From Solibacteraceae bacterium (lineage in GTDB: Bacteria > Acidobacteriota > Terriglobia > Bryobacterales > Bryobacteraceae), in assembly GCA_021324015.1 (NCBI GenBank), contig JAJPJX010000167.1:1-45995 (forward strand): a stretch of DNA of 45,995 nt, given 5' to 3'. Shown here in pieces: positions 1 through 8,373 of the stretch. A program made the position numbers and the translations under genes. Within the stretch, counting starts at the first letter, position 1. The number at the start of each line of letters is the position of its first letter. Under the pieces are notes generated by a model, which saw nothing but the letters and a program-made list of their open reading frames with translations, made no database searches and was not told the origin of the DNA.

Positions 1-38
1 AAAACCAGAGCACTGGCTCTAGGATAAACTGTCGTGAC

Positions 39-1283
39 ATGAAGCGACGCGAGTTCCTGGTACAGAGCGGCGCCATCGGTCTGCCCCTGCAAGCGCAGGC
101 CATGGCCCAGTCCGCATCCCGCTACGCCGGCAAGCCGGCGCTCAAGATTACCGATATCCAGACCACCCTGGTGGGCGCGGGCGGCCGGAACCTGTGCTAC
201 GTCAAGGTGCTCACCGACCAGGGCATCCACGGTTGGGGCGAGGCCTATTCCTGCGGCCCCGATGAGGCCACGGTCGCCACCATCGCCGACTTCAAGCGCT
301 GGCTGGTGGGCAAGGACCCGCGCAACATCGAATATCTGTGGTCCACCATGTACAACTTCACGCGCTTCCCCGGGGGCGCGGTGATCAACGCGGCCATCAG
401 CGGCATCGAGCACGCGCTATGGGACATTTCCGGCAAGGCGGCCGGCCTGCCCGTCTACATGCTGCTGGGCGGCAAGTGCAGGGACAAGATCCGCTGCTAC
501 CAGAGCGCCGGGGGAGCGACCCCGCGCGAGCTGGCGGAGAGCGCCAAGCACCTGGTGGCCAAGTACGGCTACACGGCGATCAAGATGGCGCCGCATCCGC
601 CGCACTCCCAATCCATGCCGTACAACGCGGTGACGCGCGCCGCCGGGCAGCGCGCCGAAGCCGTGCGCGCCGCCGTGGGACCGGATATCGACCTGGCCTT
701 CGACGCGCACGCCACGCTGTTTGAGCCCATCCGCGCGTTTCAGATGGCCGAAGCCTTGAAACCCATCCGGCCTTTCTGGCTCGAAGAGCCCATCCGCATG
801 GAAAACATGGATGCCCTGGCGGCGCTCAAGCACAAATTCGAAATTCCGCTGGCCACGGGCGAGTGCCTGTATACGAAATACGATTTCCGGCAGATTCTGG
901 CCCGGCAGGCCGCCGATATCGTGCAGGCGGACATCTGCCTGGCCGGCGGCGTCATGGAGCAGAAGAAAATCGCCGCCATGGCGGACGCGCATTACGTGGT
1001 GGTGGCGCCGCACAACCCCATGGGGCCGCTGGCCACCATGGTGAACATCCACTTCGCCGCCTCCACACCGAATTTCCTGATCCTCGAATACCACCCCGAC
1101 GACCAGTCGCCGCGCAAAGACCTGGTGCACGATCCCGTGCTGGTGAAGGACGGCTACCTGCCGATTCCCGACAAGCCCGGCTGGGGCTACGAGATGAACG
1201 AAGAGGCCTTCCGCCACTATCCGCCCAAGCCGTGGCACCGCGGATTCGCCTACCGCGCCGACGGATCGCCCGACTACATTTGA
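39..1283 (+). CDS. Tat-exported enolase-superfamily dehydratase (mandelate racemase/galactonate dehydratase type)
   Basis: A 414-aa protein of the mandelate racemase/muconate-lactonizing branch of the enolase superfamily. These enzymes abstract a proton next to a carboxylate and usually dehydrate or racemize sugar acids. Visible metal ligands are D222 (DAHAT), E249 (EEP) and E275 (TGE). H325 in PHNPMGP is the expected base and H224 sits two residues after the first ligand, an arrangement like D-galactonate dehydratase. The N-terminus MKRREFLV followed by a short apolar stretch and AQAMAQ looks like a Tat signal, so the enzyme is probably exported. That is unusual for a family mostly found in the cytoplasm. 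A TAAACT hexamer 8 nt before the ATG and no Shine-Dalgarno suggest a leaderless message. Family confident, substrate unknown. Confidence 0.88.
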   Translation: MKRREFLVQSGAIGLPLQAQAMAQSASRYAGKPALKITDIQTTLVGAGGRNLCYVKVLTDQGIHGWGEAYSCGPDEATVATIADFKRWLVGKDPRNIEYLWSTMYNFTRFPGGAVINAAISGIEHALWDISGKAAGLPVYMLLGGKCRDKIRCYQSAGGATPRELAESAKHLVAKYGYTAIKMAPHPPHSQSMPYNAVTRAAGQRAEAVRAAVGPDIDLAFDAHATLFEPIRAFQMAEALKPIRPFWLEEPIRMENMDALAALKHKFEIPLATGECLYTKYDFRQILARQAADIVQADICLAGGVMEQKKIAAMADAHYVVVAPHNPMGPLATMVNIHFAASTPNFLILEYHPDDQSPRKDLVHDPVLVKDGYLPIPDKPGWGYEMNEEAFRHYPPKPWHRGFAYRADGSPDYI

Positions 1284-1296
1284 GCGCAGCCGGCGG

Positions 1297-1635
1297 CTAT
1301 TTGCGGCTCTTGCCCCTGGTCTTGGACCCCTGGGCTTTCGGCTCTTCCACCGCCGGCTCGGCGGCCGCGGGCGCTTCTTCGGGGTCCTCGATTTCGCCGG
1401 CCTCAGCGGGAGTGGCGCCCATCTTGGCGAGCACTTCGCCAAACAGCGCGGCCTTGCGGGCATCCACCTTGGGAGGCGGGGCCTGTTCGTGGCGGTAATC
1501 GTGATCGCTGTGGCAGGTCCGGCAGCGCACCTTGGCGGGCTCCTGGTTCAGCATAGAGACCACCGAGTGGTTCATGATGCGCTTGCACTTCACGCAATAG
1601 TCGTCGATGACATCGCCTAAGCGGTACTCCGGCAT
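1297..1635 (-). CDS. Small zinc-ribbon protein with low-complexity tail
   Basis: A 112-aa protein. The N-terminal half has two CxxC pairs (C14/C17 and C38/C41) separated by 20 residues, a classical zinc-ribbon layout. After residue 52 it becomes Pro/Ala/Glu-rich and ends in a basic KTRGKSRK tail. The ATG at 1635 is supported by a GGAGG just upstream and gives the natural N-terminus MPEYRLGD. The start lies inside the preceding minus-strand gene (19-bp overlap), so translation is probably coupled to it. Role unknown; nucleic-acid or ribosome binding would fit a ribbon plus basic tail, but that is inference. Confidence 0.75.
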   Translation of the reverse strand: MPEYRLGDVIDDYCVKCKRIMNHSVVSMLNQEPAKVRCRTCHSDHDYRHEQAPPPKVDARKAALFGEVLAKMGATPAEAGEIEDPEEAPAAAEPAVEEPKAQGSKTRGKSRK

Positions 1636-1940
1636 GGCTCCTCCGTCTTGGCTGTCTCCGGCGAGGGCTTGGGTTCGGGCAAAATCCATTGCGCGTTCTC
1701 GAAGCCCACGTATTTGCAGATCCGCAATTCGCCGCTCTCGGTTTCCAGCAGATCGCCTACCGAGAGAGGCTGCTCGGAGTCGCGCATCCGGCGCCAGGCC
1801 TCGTATTCGTTGGCCGCTTCGATGTCGCCGGCGGCCTCGTAATCCCGAGGCTTCACCGAGGCCGCGCCGGAGACGTGCGGCGCCCACCGGAACTGCTGCC
1901 GCGGCGAGTCTTTCATGCGGTGGATCCGGTACTTCGGCAT
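1617..1940 (-). CDS. Conserved hypothetical protein (MPKYR family)
   Basis: A 107-aa soluble protein starting MPKYRIHRMKDSPRQQFRW with no signal peptide or membrane segment. I recall similar proteins as conserved hypotheticals in Acidobacteriota but know no function. It sits in the middle of a minus-strand trio: its first 28 bp overlap the end of the patatin-like gene, and its last 19 bp contain the start of the zinc-ribbon gene. Both small proteins begin MP-K/E-YR, which may be coincidence. Longer in-frame extensions upstream run into the patatin gene and were not used. Confidence 0.7.
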   Translation of the reverse strand: MPKYRIHRMKDSPRQQFRWAPHVSGAASVKPRDYEAAGDIEAANEYEAWRRMRDSEQPLSVGDLLETESGELRICKYVGFENAQWILPEPKPSPETAKTEEPCRSTA

Positions 1941-2683
1941 AGCCCTAATTTTAAACCATCCTGTTCTCCCAGCCGGATCCATTCCCGGATATTCCGCTCC
2001 TCCCAGCGGATGGCGGACTTGAGCGGGCCGAGCGGCCGGCCGGCGGTGATCCTCCAGACCTCCAGCGGTCCGGGGGCGGGCGCATCGCCCGCGAACCAGC
2101 GCAGAATGCCGCAGCACGCGCGGACCAGCCGCGAAGGCATCAGCGGCAAAGCGTCCACCGCGATGGCGCGCGAGGCGCCCATGGCGCCGGCGGCCCACAG
2201 CGGCAGCACTTCGCGCACGCCTCCGTCAACATACCGCTTGCCGCCGATGCGGACAGGCGGAAAAGCCACCGGCACCGCGCAAGTGGCCACCAGGTGTCGC
2301 CAGGTCATTTCTTCAGCGGGTACGAGCCGGAGCCGCAGGCGAGGCAGTTCCGCGACCGTGCAGGCGAAGGGCACGCGCGGCGTATAGCGCGCGTAGAGTT
2401 CCCGGGCGGTCTCTTCGAGCGGCCCCGGATCGAAGAGGGCCGGTCCGAAAGGGCGAATGCGGCGTTGCCGCATGGTTGCCGCGGTCAGCGGGTTCAGCCA
2501 CCGCTCGATCAAGTCGGATGCGGGAGCGCCTCCCGCGATCGCCCAGCCGTTCAGCGCGCCGGCGGAGACGCCCACCACCAGGTCCGGCCGCAGCCAGGAT
2601 TCCAGGGCTTTCCAGGCGCCCGCCTGATAGGCGCCCCACATGCCGCCCGCCGAAAGCACCAGTGCGGTCTTCACATCATTCAT
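1913..2683 (-). CDS. Patatin-like phospholipase
   Basis: A 256-aa cytoplasmic serine lipid hydrolase of the patatin/RssA type. Seen in order: glycine-rich oxyanion loop GGMWGAYQAG (about residues 13-22), nucleophile elbow GVSAG with S40, and the catalytic aspartate D153 in VDGG. Together these give the complete Ser-Asp dyad. There is no signal peptide. Length is close to the minimal bacterial patatin domain. ATG at 2683 (MNDVKTALVLSAGG) is preferred over the TTG at 2692 because the protein then starts at the first beta strand. It leads a three-gene overlapping set with two small conserved proteins. Its start lies only 15 bp from the divergent gene at 2699. Confidence 0.85.
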   Translation of the reverse strand: MNDVKTALVLSAGGMWGAYQAGAWKALESWLRPDLVVGVSAGALNGWAIAGGAPASDLIERWLNPLTAATMRQRRIRPFGPALFDPGPLEETARELYARYTPRVPFACTVAELPRLRLRLVPAEEMTWRHLVATCAVPVAFPPVRIGGKRYVDGGVREVLPLWAAGAMGASRAIAVDALPLMPSRLVRACCGILRWFAGDAPAPGPLEVWRITAGRPLGPLKSAIRWEERNIREWIRLGEQDGLKLGLCRSTGSTA

Positions 2684-2698
2684 GTTAGACAATAGTGA

Positions 2699-3253
2699 GT
2701 GCCCTTTGATTCAAAAGCTTACGGAGAGGAGGTCGCCTCGCTCCTGGCTTTGGACGGCGGGGGTGCCCGGCGGATGCCCCTGGCCGGCGCCCGGTGCTCG
2801 TCTCCGGCCGCCCGCGAGCGGCTGCGAGCCGCCTCCGCCCGCCAGTGGTTCCCTGCGGCGCGCGCCCCCGAAGCGGCAGTGGCAGGGCTGTATCTGTACT
2901 TCTCCTGCTGGGACGAGGCGCATGAAGTGGCCCAAGGGGTGGGCACGCGGGAGGGCAGCTACTGGCACGGGATCGTGCACCGGCAGGAACCCGACGCGGG
3001 AAACTCCGCCTATTGGTTCCGGCGGGTGGGCGCGCATCCGGTTTTCGCGGCCTTGCGCGCCGAAGCAGAGCGGCTTGCGGCGGCAAGCGGCGCGGGGATC
3101 TCTTTTGCGGCGCCCTGGGATCCGTTCGCCTTTATCGACCTGTGCGAGGAGGCCCGCCGCCAGCCGGGCTCGGCTCTGGAAAACCTGGCGCTGGAAGTGC
3201 AGCGCGCCGAATGGCAACTCCTGTTTGACTACTGCGCGAGGCCCGCGCAATGA
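2699..3253 (+). CDS. Conserved hypothetical protein, overlaps downstream dehydrogenase
   Basis: A 184-aa soluble protein that I cannot place in a named family. The central part, with YWHGIVHRQEPDAGNSAYWF (about residues 88-107) followed by RRVGAHPVF, looks like a conserved enzyme core rich in His, Trp and Arg. I recall similar segments in uncharacterized proteins of Acidobacteriota and Planctomycetota. The GTG start at 2699 is uncertain; a strong purine run lies inside the reading frame at about 2723-2732. Its stop overlaps the next start by 4 bp (ATGA), so it is almost certainly co-translated with the zinc alcohol dehydrogenase and may act in the same pathway. Confidence 0.68.
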   Translation: MPFDSKAYGEEVASLLALDGGGARRMPLAGARCSSPAARERLRAASARQWFPAARAPEAAVAGLYLYFSCWDEAHEVAQGVGTREGSYWHGIVHRQEPDAGNSAYWFRRVGAHPVFAALRAEAERLAAASGAGISFAAPWDPFAFIDLCEEARRQPGSALENLALEVQRAEWQLLFDYCARPAQ

Positions 3254-4350
3254 GCGCCGTCAAGGCTGCCGTGCTGGCTGCCTTCGGGCAGCCGCTGGAA
3301 ATCCGCGAGTATCCCGACGTCGGCGAGGCTGCTCCCGGCGAGGCGCTGGTGCGCGTGGAAATGGCGGGCATTTGCGGCACCGACGTGCACTTATGGCTGG
3401 GGCAGTTGTCCATCCCGCTGCCGGTCATCCTGGGGCACGAGACGGTGGGCCGCATCGAACGGTTGGGCGCGGGCCTGGAAAAGGACTGGCGCGGGGAGCC
3501 TCTGCGCGCGGGCGACCGCATCACCTGGGCCAGTTCGCTTACGTGCGGCGAGTGCTTCTATTGCCGGATGAAGCGGCAGCCCACGCGCTGCCTCGCGCGC
3601 AAGGCCTACGGCATTTCCTATTGCGCCGACCAGGAGCCGCACCTGCGCGGAGGATATGCCGAAAAGATTCTCCTGCGCGCCGGCTCGGCCCTGTTCCGCA
3701 TCCCGGATCACGTGCCGACCGAGTCGGTGGTCGGCGCGGGCTGCGCCCTGGCTACGGCCATTCACGGCCTGGAGCGCGCCCCGCTCGCCTGGGGAGACGT
3801 GGTGGTGATTCAGGGAAGCGGCCCGGTGGGGCTCGCCGCCCTGGCCGTGAGCCGGCAGGCGGGCGCCGCCCGCGCGGTGGTCATCGGCGGGCCGCCGCAC
3901 CGCCTGGAACTGGCCCGCGCTTTCGGCGCCGATGCCGTGATCGATATCCAGCAGGCGCCGGACCCGGGGGAACGCCGCCGCCTGGTGCTCGAAGAAACAG
4001 GGCCTCATGGCGCCGACGCGGTTATCGAGTGCGTGGGCCATCCCGCCGCCGTCAACGAAGGTCTCGCATTGTGCCGCGACGGCGGCAAGTACCTGGTCCT
4101 GGGGCAATACGCAGACGCCGGCAACATCTCCTTCAATCCCCACACGATCACCCGCAAGCAACTGCAAGTGGTCGGTTCCTGGGGCTTTGAGGCGCGCCAC
4201 GTGGACGCCGCTCTCGCGCTGCTGGCGCGCACCGGGCTGCGGGATTGCTTCGCGGCCGAGGTCACGCACCGCTTCGCCCTCCCCGATGCGGACGCGGCGC
4301 TCCAGACCGTGCGCGCGTGGCGCTCCGGCAAGGCGGTGATCACACCTTGA
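3250..4350 (+). CDS. Zinc-dependent alcohol dehydrogenase (MDR superfamily)
   Basis: A 366-aa medium-chain dehydrogenase/reductase that oxidizes an alcohol or polyol with NAD(P). The catalytic zinc ligands are C42 in GICGTDVH and H63-E64 in GHE. The structural zinc lobe is C99, C102, C105 and C114, with one extra residue before the last cysteine compared with the usual spacing. The Rossmann glycine motif is GSGPVG (about residues 194-199). Length is typical. The start overlaps the stop of the preceding unknown gene by 4 bp, an operon-like coupling. Substrate cannot be read from the sequence. Confidence 0.88.
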   Translation: MSAVKAAVLAAFGQPLEIREYPDVGEAAPGEALVRVEMAGICGTDVHLWLGQLSIPLPVILGHETVGRIERLGAGLEKDWRGEPLRAGDRITWASSLTCGECFYCRMKRQPTRCLARKAYGISYCADQEPHLRGGYAEKILLRAGSALFRIPDHVPTESVVGAGCALATAIHGLERAPLAWGDVVVIQGSGPVGLAALAVSRQAGAARAVVIGGPPHRLELARAFGADAVIDIQQAPDPGERRRLVLEETGPHGADAVIECVGHPAAVNEGLALCRDGGKYLVLGQYADAGNISFNPHTITRKQLQVVGSWGFEARHVDAALALLARTGLRDCFAAEVTHRFALPDADAALQTVRAWRSGKAVITP

Positions 4351-4375
4351 CTAAGATGCTCTTGAGAGATTCACG

Positions 4376-5590
4376 TTGAAGAAATCGGTCTTCCTGCTTT
4401 CCATCGCCGCCGCAGCGGCCGCGTTTGGCTGGTGGCTCATTCACCTGAAAAATCAGCCGCCGCGCGTCCCCTTCGCCAAGGTCACTCGCGGCACGCTGAT
4501 CAGCATGTTGCCCACCAACGGGAAGGTGGAGCCGATCCGCTGGCAGGCCGTGCGCGCCCAGGAGGCGGGCCTGATCGAAAAGGTTCCCGTGCAGGAGGGC
4601 CAGCGGGTGGCCGAGGGCGACACGCTGGCCGTGATGACGATCTCCGAGTTGCAGGCGGAACTGGCGGCCGCACAGTCGCGCGTGGCGCAGGCGCGGGCCG
4701 ACCTGGCGGTGATCGAGGCCGGCGGCAAAGCGGCCGAGTTGACCGAAATCGACAACAGCCTGGCGCGGGCCCGGCTGGATCGGGACCTGGCCCAGCGCGA
4801 ATATTCCTCACTTCAGCGGCTGGCCGAAAAGCAGGCCGCCACGACCGCGGATGTGGTGGCGGCCCGCGATAAAATGCGCCAGGCCGAACTGAGAATCGAC
4901 GGCCTGGTGCGCCGCCGCGCCGCGCTGGTCGGGAAGCAGGACCAGGCGGCGGCCCAGGCGCGCCTCAAAGATGCCGAGGCGGCGCTGGACCTGGCTCGCC
5001 GGCGCATTGCCCAGACCGTCTTCCGGGCTCCCATGGCAGGCATCGTCTACGAGCTTTCGGTGCGGCCCGGAGCCTATCTCAATCCCGGCGACCTGGTGGC
5101 CAATGTGGGCGAAATCGGCGAGCTGCGCGTCCGGGTCTACGTGGACGAGCCCGAGTTGGGGCGCGTGGCCGTGGGACAGCCCGTGACCATCACCTGGGAT
5201 GGCCTGCCCGGGAGAACCTGGGAGGGCAGCGTAGAGAAACTGCCCAGCGAAATTATGCCGCTCGGCAGCCGGCAGGTGGGCGAGGTGAAGTGCACCATCG
5301 CCAACCCCAGCCGCGACCTGGTGCCTGGCGGCAATGTGAACGCCGACATCCGCACCAACATGGTCGCCAGCGCCCTGAGCATGCCGAAGGAGGCCCTGCG
5401 CCGGGATGCCGGGGGGCCGGGCGTGTTCCTCCTCCAGGACGATACCCTGGTCTGGCGCAGGGTGAAAACCGGCGCCTCCACGGTGACCCGCGTGCAGATC
5501 CTGGAGGGCTTGCACGATGGCGACGCGGTGGCTCTGCCCACCGACCTGGTGCTGCGCGCCGGCCAGCGGGTCAACCCCGTGTATCCCTAG
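4376..5590 (+). CDS. HlyD-family periplasmic adaptor (efflux membrane fusion protein)
   Basis: A 404-aa membrane fusion protein. An N-terminal anchor (about residues 4-23) is followed by a lipoyl-type half motif (about 60-85), a long Ala/Arg/Gln-rich coiled-coil hairpin (about 90-205), the second lipoyl half (FRAPMAGIVYELSVRPG, about 217-233) and beta-barrel and membrane-proximal domains. Such proteins link an inner-membrane ABC or RND pump to an outer-membrane channel. The start is TTG (4376-4378) directly before KKSVFLLS. No pump or TolC-like gene is adjacent, so its partner must lie elsewhere. Confidence 0.85.
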   Translation: MKKSVFLLSIAAAAAAFGWWLIHLKNQPPRVPFAKVTRGTLISMLPTNGKVEPIRWQAVRAQEAGLIEKVPVQEGQRVAEGDTLAVMTISELQAELAAAQSRVAQARADLAVIEAGGKAAELTEIDNSLARARLDRDLAQREYSSLQRLAEKQAATTADVVAARDKMRQAELRIDGLVRRRAALVGKQDQAAAQARLKDAEAALDLARRRIAQTVFRAPMAGIVYELSVRPGAYLNPGDLVANVGEIGELRVRVYVDEPELGRVAVGQPVTITWDGLPGRTWEGSVEKLPSEIMPLGSRQVGEVKCTIANPSRDLVPGGNVNADIRTNMVASALSMPKEALRRDAGGPGVFLLQDDTLVWRRVKTGASTVTRVQILEGLHDGDAVALPTDLVLRAGQRVNPVYP

Positions 5591-5674
5591 AAAAGCCCCA
5601 GTAAAGCCCCGGCGGCGGCTCGTGCGCGGGGTGTGATATAAGGTGGAGGATTCGGCGGAGGAGATCTTGGCTCG

Positions 5675-6955
5675 ATGAAGCACAAGACGTTCTACGGCTG
5701 GTGGGTGACGGCCGCGGCATTCATTACGTTCGGCATCTCGACGGGGTTGCCGTACTACAACATGCCGTTCTTTTACGATTATTTCCAGCGCAGCTTCGGC
5801 TGGTCGAAGGCGCAGATCACCTTCGGGTTTCCGCTGGCGGCCCTGCTCACGCTGTGGATCGGCCCGGTGCTGGTCCCCCGCTATAGCCCGCGCAAACTGA
5901 TCCTGGCCGGCACGGGTCTCACCTGCCTGGCCTTCCTGGGATTCGGCACCATGCACGGCGCCCTGTGGCTCTACTACAGCCTCTGGTTTCTGTACACGGT
6001 AGGTTACATCCTCTCCGGTCCCATCCCGCACCAGTTGATCGTGTCGCACTGGTTTCGCCGGAATCGCGGCAAAGCCATGGGTCTGGTCTACGTGGGGGTC
6101 GGGCTGGTGGGCTCGTTGGGCTCTTTTCTGGTGAAGCCGCTTACCGAGGGCACCAACTTCCACATTTGCCTGATGGTGATGGGCGCCATGATGTTCCTCG
6201 CCTGGCCGCTGACGCTGCTGGTGGTCCGCGACCGGCCCGCGGAGAAAGGCCTGTACGCGGACGGCGACGAGCATCCGCCGGCGGAGAACAAGATCGAGCC
6301 GTACAGCTTCAAATACCTCTTCGGCCAGTACTCCTTCTGGTTGTTGCTGATCGGCAGCTTTTGCTCCATCGGATCGATCGGCGCCATCAACTTCCACATG
6401 AAGTTCGTCTTCATCGACCAGGGCTTTACGGATAAGACGCCGGAAGGCCAGGCCTTGCTCAATTCGGTCTGGCGGCTGGCTTCGATCATCATCCTGTGGT
6501 CCAGCATCGGCGGGCGGATGGGCATCGGCGGGCTGGCGGACCGCTTCTCGAAGAAATGGGTGATGGCCGCCACGTATTTCATCGTGGCGGGCACCATTCC
6601 GCTGCTGCTCACGGTGAGTCCCACGAATTCGCCTATCGGCTTCGCCCTGCTTTTCGGCTTCGGCATGGGGGCCGACTACATGCTGATCCCGCTGATGGCG
6701 GCCGAGCAGTTCGGTGTCAACTCGCTGGCCCGGGCGATGGCCATCATCCTTCCGGTCAACACCATCGGGCAGACCTGGTTCCCCTACTTCGTGTCTCTCC
6801 TGCGGGACCAGTTCGGCAACTACACGGTGGCCATGGGCGCGGTGTTCGCCGTGGCCATGATCGGCGCCCTGTCGATCGCCCTGCTGCCGCGGCACCACGC
6901 ACACGATGAGACACTTCGTCTACAAGACCCTGAACGAGCTGCGGCGCGGAGCTGA
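5675..6955 (+). CDS. MFS transporter (oxalate/formate antiporter-like)
   Basis: A 426-aa inner-membrane carrier with about 12 hydrophobic segments and a charged central loop (about residues 190-210). The opening FYGWWVTAAAFITFGIS is typical of the OFA/monocarboxylate branch of the major facilitator superfamily. A GGAGGAG site precedes the ATG at 5675. The 3' end overlaps the next gene by 50 bp in another frame. Co-transcription with the downstream flavin oxidoreductase suggests uptake of an organic acid that the oxidoreductase handles. That link is inference. Confidence 0.85.
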   Translation: MKHKTFYGWWVTAAAFITFGISTGLPYYNMPFFYDYFQRSFGWSKAQITFGFPLAALLTLWIGPVLVPRYSPRKLILAGTGLTCLAFLGFGTMHGALWLYYSLWFLYTVGYILSGPIPHQLIVSHWFRRNRGKAMGLVYVGVGLVGSLGSFLVKPLTEGTNFHICLMVMGAMMFLAWPLTLLVVRDRPAEKGLYADGDEHPPAENKIEPYSFKYLFGQYSFWLLLIGSFCSIGSIGAINFHMKFVFIDQGFTDKTPEGQALLNSVWRLASIIILWSSIGGRMGIGGLADRFSKKWVMAATYFIVAGTIPLLLTVSPTNSPIGFALLFGFGMGADYMLIPLMAAEQFGVNSLARAMAIILPVNTIGQTWFPYFVSLLRDQFGNYTVAMGAVFAVAMIGALSIALLPRHHAHDETLRLQDPERAAARS

Positions 6956-8345
6956 AGAACTCGGCGCCGCGCACGTCCGCTTCGAGGAAAATCCCGCCAA
7001 AGTTCGTGAGATTCTGGCGCGTCCGGTGCGGGTGGGCGATTTCGCCGTGGGCAGTTCCCTGGCGATTCATCCCATGGAAGGCTGCGACGGCACTCCCGAC
7101 GGGCGGCCCGGGGAACTCACCTGGCGGCGCTACGAGCGCTTCGCCGCGGGGGGCGCCAAGCTGATCTGGTTCGAGGCCACCGCCGTGCGCGAAGACGGCC
7201 GCGCCAACACCCGCCAGCTTTGGCTGCACCGCGAGAACGTCTCCGATTTCGCGCGCCTGCTGGAACGCATCCACGTCCTGCACCGCGAACGCTACGGCAC
7301 CTCCGACGACGTGCTGATCCCCGTGCAGCTCACCCATTCGGGCCGCTATAGCGTGCCGCGCAAGATTATCGCCTATCACAACCCGCACATCGACCGGAAA
7401 AGCGGCACGCCGGCCGATCTGCCGCCGATCACCGACGGCGAACTGGAGCGGCTGGAAGACGCTTACGTTGAAGCCGCCGGGCTGGCGCTGTCGGCCGGAT
7501 TCACGGCGGTCGATATCAAGGTCACCCACGGATATCTGCTCAGTGAGCTGACCGGCGCCAAGACGCGCCCGGGCCGCTACGGCGGCCCGCTCGAAAACCG
7601 CGTCCGGTTCATCCGCAACGTGATGGGCAAACTGCGCGCGGCCTTCGGCAAGCGCCTGATGCTCTGCATGCGGCTGGGTTGCTTCGACGGAGTCCCCTAC
7701 TTCACGGATCCGCGCACCGGCCTGGGCGTGCCCTGCGACTATGAGGCGCCCTATCCCCACGGCTTCGGTGTGGACCCCGCCGACCCGCTGCGCGAGGATC
7801 TCAGCGAGGTGAAGCAGGCCATCGCCTGGTTTTGCGAATCCGGCCTGGCGCTGCTGAACGTCTCCCTGGGATGCCCCTACTACAATCCCCACATCGGCCG
7901 GCCGTTCGAAAAGCCCGACGAGGGCAACTACGAGCAGCCGGAGCATCCGTTGCTGGGAGTAGACCGGCACTTTCGCATCGCCGGCGAGCTCCAGCGCAGC
8001 TTTCCAAGCCTGCCCATGGTGGGCACGGGCTATTCGTGGCTCCAGAAGTACGCCATCCATGCGGGAGCCTACAACGTAGCTTCCGGCGCCATTCGCTTCC
8101 TGGGCATCGGCCGCGGCGTGCTGGCCTATCCGGATTACGCCCGCGACACGCTGGAGAAGGGCGAACTCGACGAGCGCCGCGTCTGCACGACCCTCACCTT
8201 CTGCACCTACCTGATGCGCCAGAAGAATCATCCGCTGGGCCAGTTCCCCACGGGCTGCCCTCCCTTCGACAAGGAAGTCTACGGCGAGATCATCAAGCTG
8301 GCGCGCCACAGCCGGGCTGCCGGCGGGCCCTCCCGGACAAGCTGA
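6906..8345 (+). CDS. NADH:flavin oxidoreductase (Old Yellow Enzyme family)
   Basis: A 479-aa FMN-dependent TIM-barrel reductase. Visible features include the N-terminal strand VGSSLAIHPMEGCDG (about residues 45-60), the FMN/substrate region QLTHSGRYSVP (about 140-150), DIKVTHGYLLSEL with the loop GGPLENRVRF (about 200-238), and a C-terminal phosphate-binding region ending near GIGRGVLAYPD. It is longer than the roughly 360-residue classical OYEs. The ATG at 6906 lies 50 bp inside the MFS gene; the conserved N-terminal segment HFVYKTLNELRR supports this start. It sits in a plus-strand run with MFS, peptidase and DMT permease genes. Natural substrate unknown. Confidence 0.82.
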   Translation: MRHFVYKTLNELRRGAEELGAAHVRFEENPAKVREILARPVRVGDFAVGSSLAIHPMEGCDGTPDGRPGELTWRRYERFAAGGAKLIWFEATAVREDGRANTRQLWLHRENVSDFARLLERIHVLHRERYGTSDDVLIPVQLTHSGRYSVPRKIIAYHNPHIDRKSGTPADLPPITDGELERLEDAYVEAAGLALSAGFTAVDIKVTHGYLLSELTGAKTRPGRYGGPLENRVRFIRNVMGKLRAAFGKRLMLCMRLGCFDGVPYFTDPRTGLGVPCDYEAPYPHGFGVDPADPLREDLSEVKQAIAWFCESGLALLNVSLGCPYYNPHIGRPFEKPDEGNYEQPEHPLLGVDRHFRIAGELQRSFPSLPMVGTGYSWLQKYAIHAGAYNVASGAIRFLGIGRGVLAYPDYARDTLEKGELDERRVCTTLTFCTYLMRQKNHPLGQFPTGCPPFDKEVYGEIIKLARHSRAAGGPSRTS

Positions 8346-8373
8346 GACGCCTCCCACGGTACACTAGGAGAGC

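Noticed and set aside
4808-6904. A 698-codon open frame on the minus strand across the HlyD and MFS genes
   Set aside because: It is opposite two convincing genes, is rich in His, Arg, Gln and Gly as expected from GC-skewed antisense, and has no recognisable motif.
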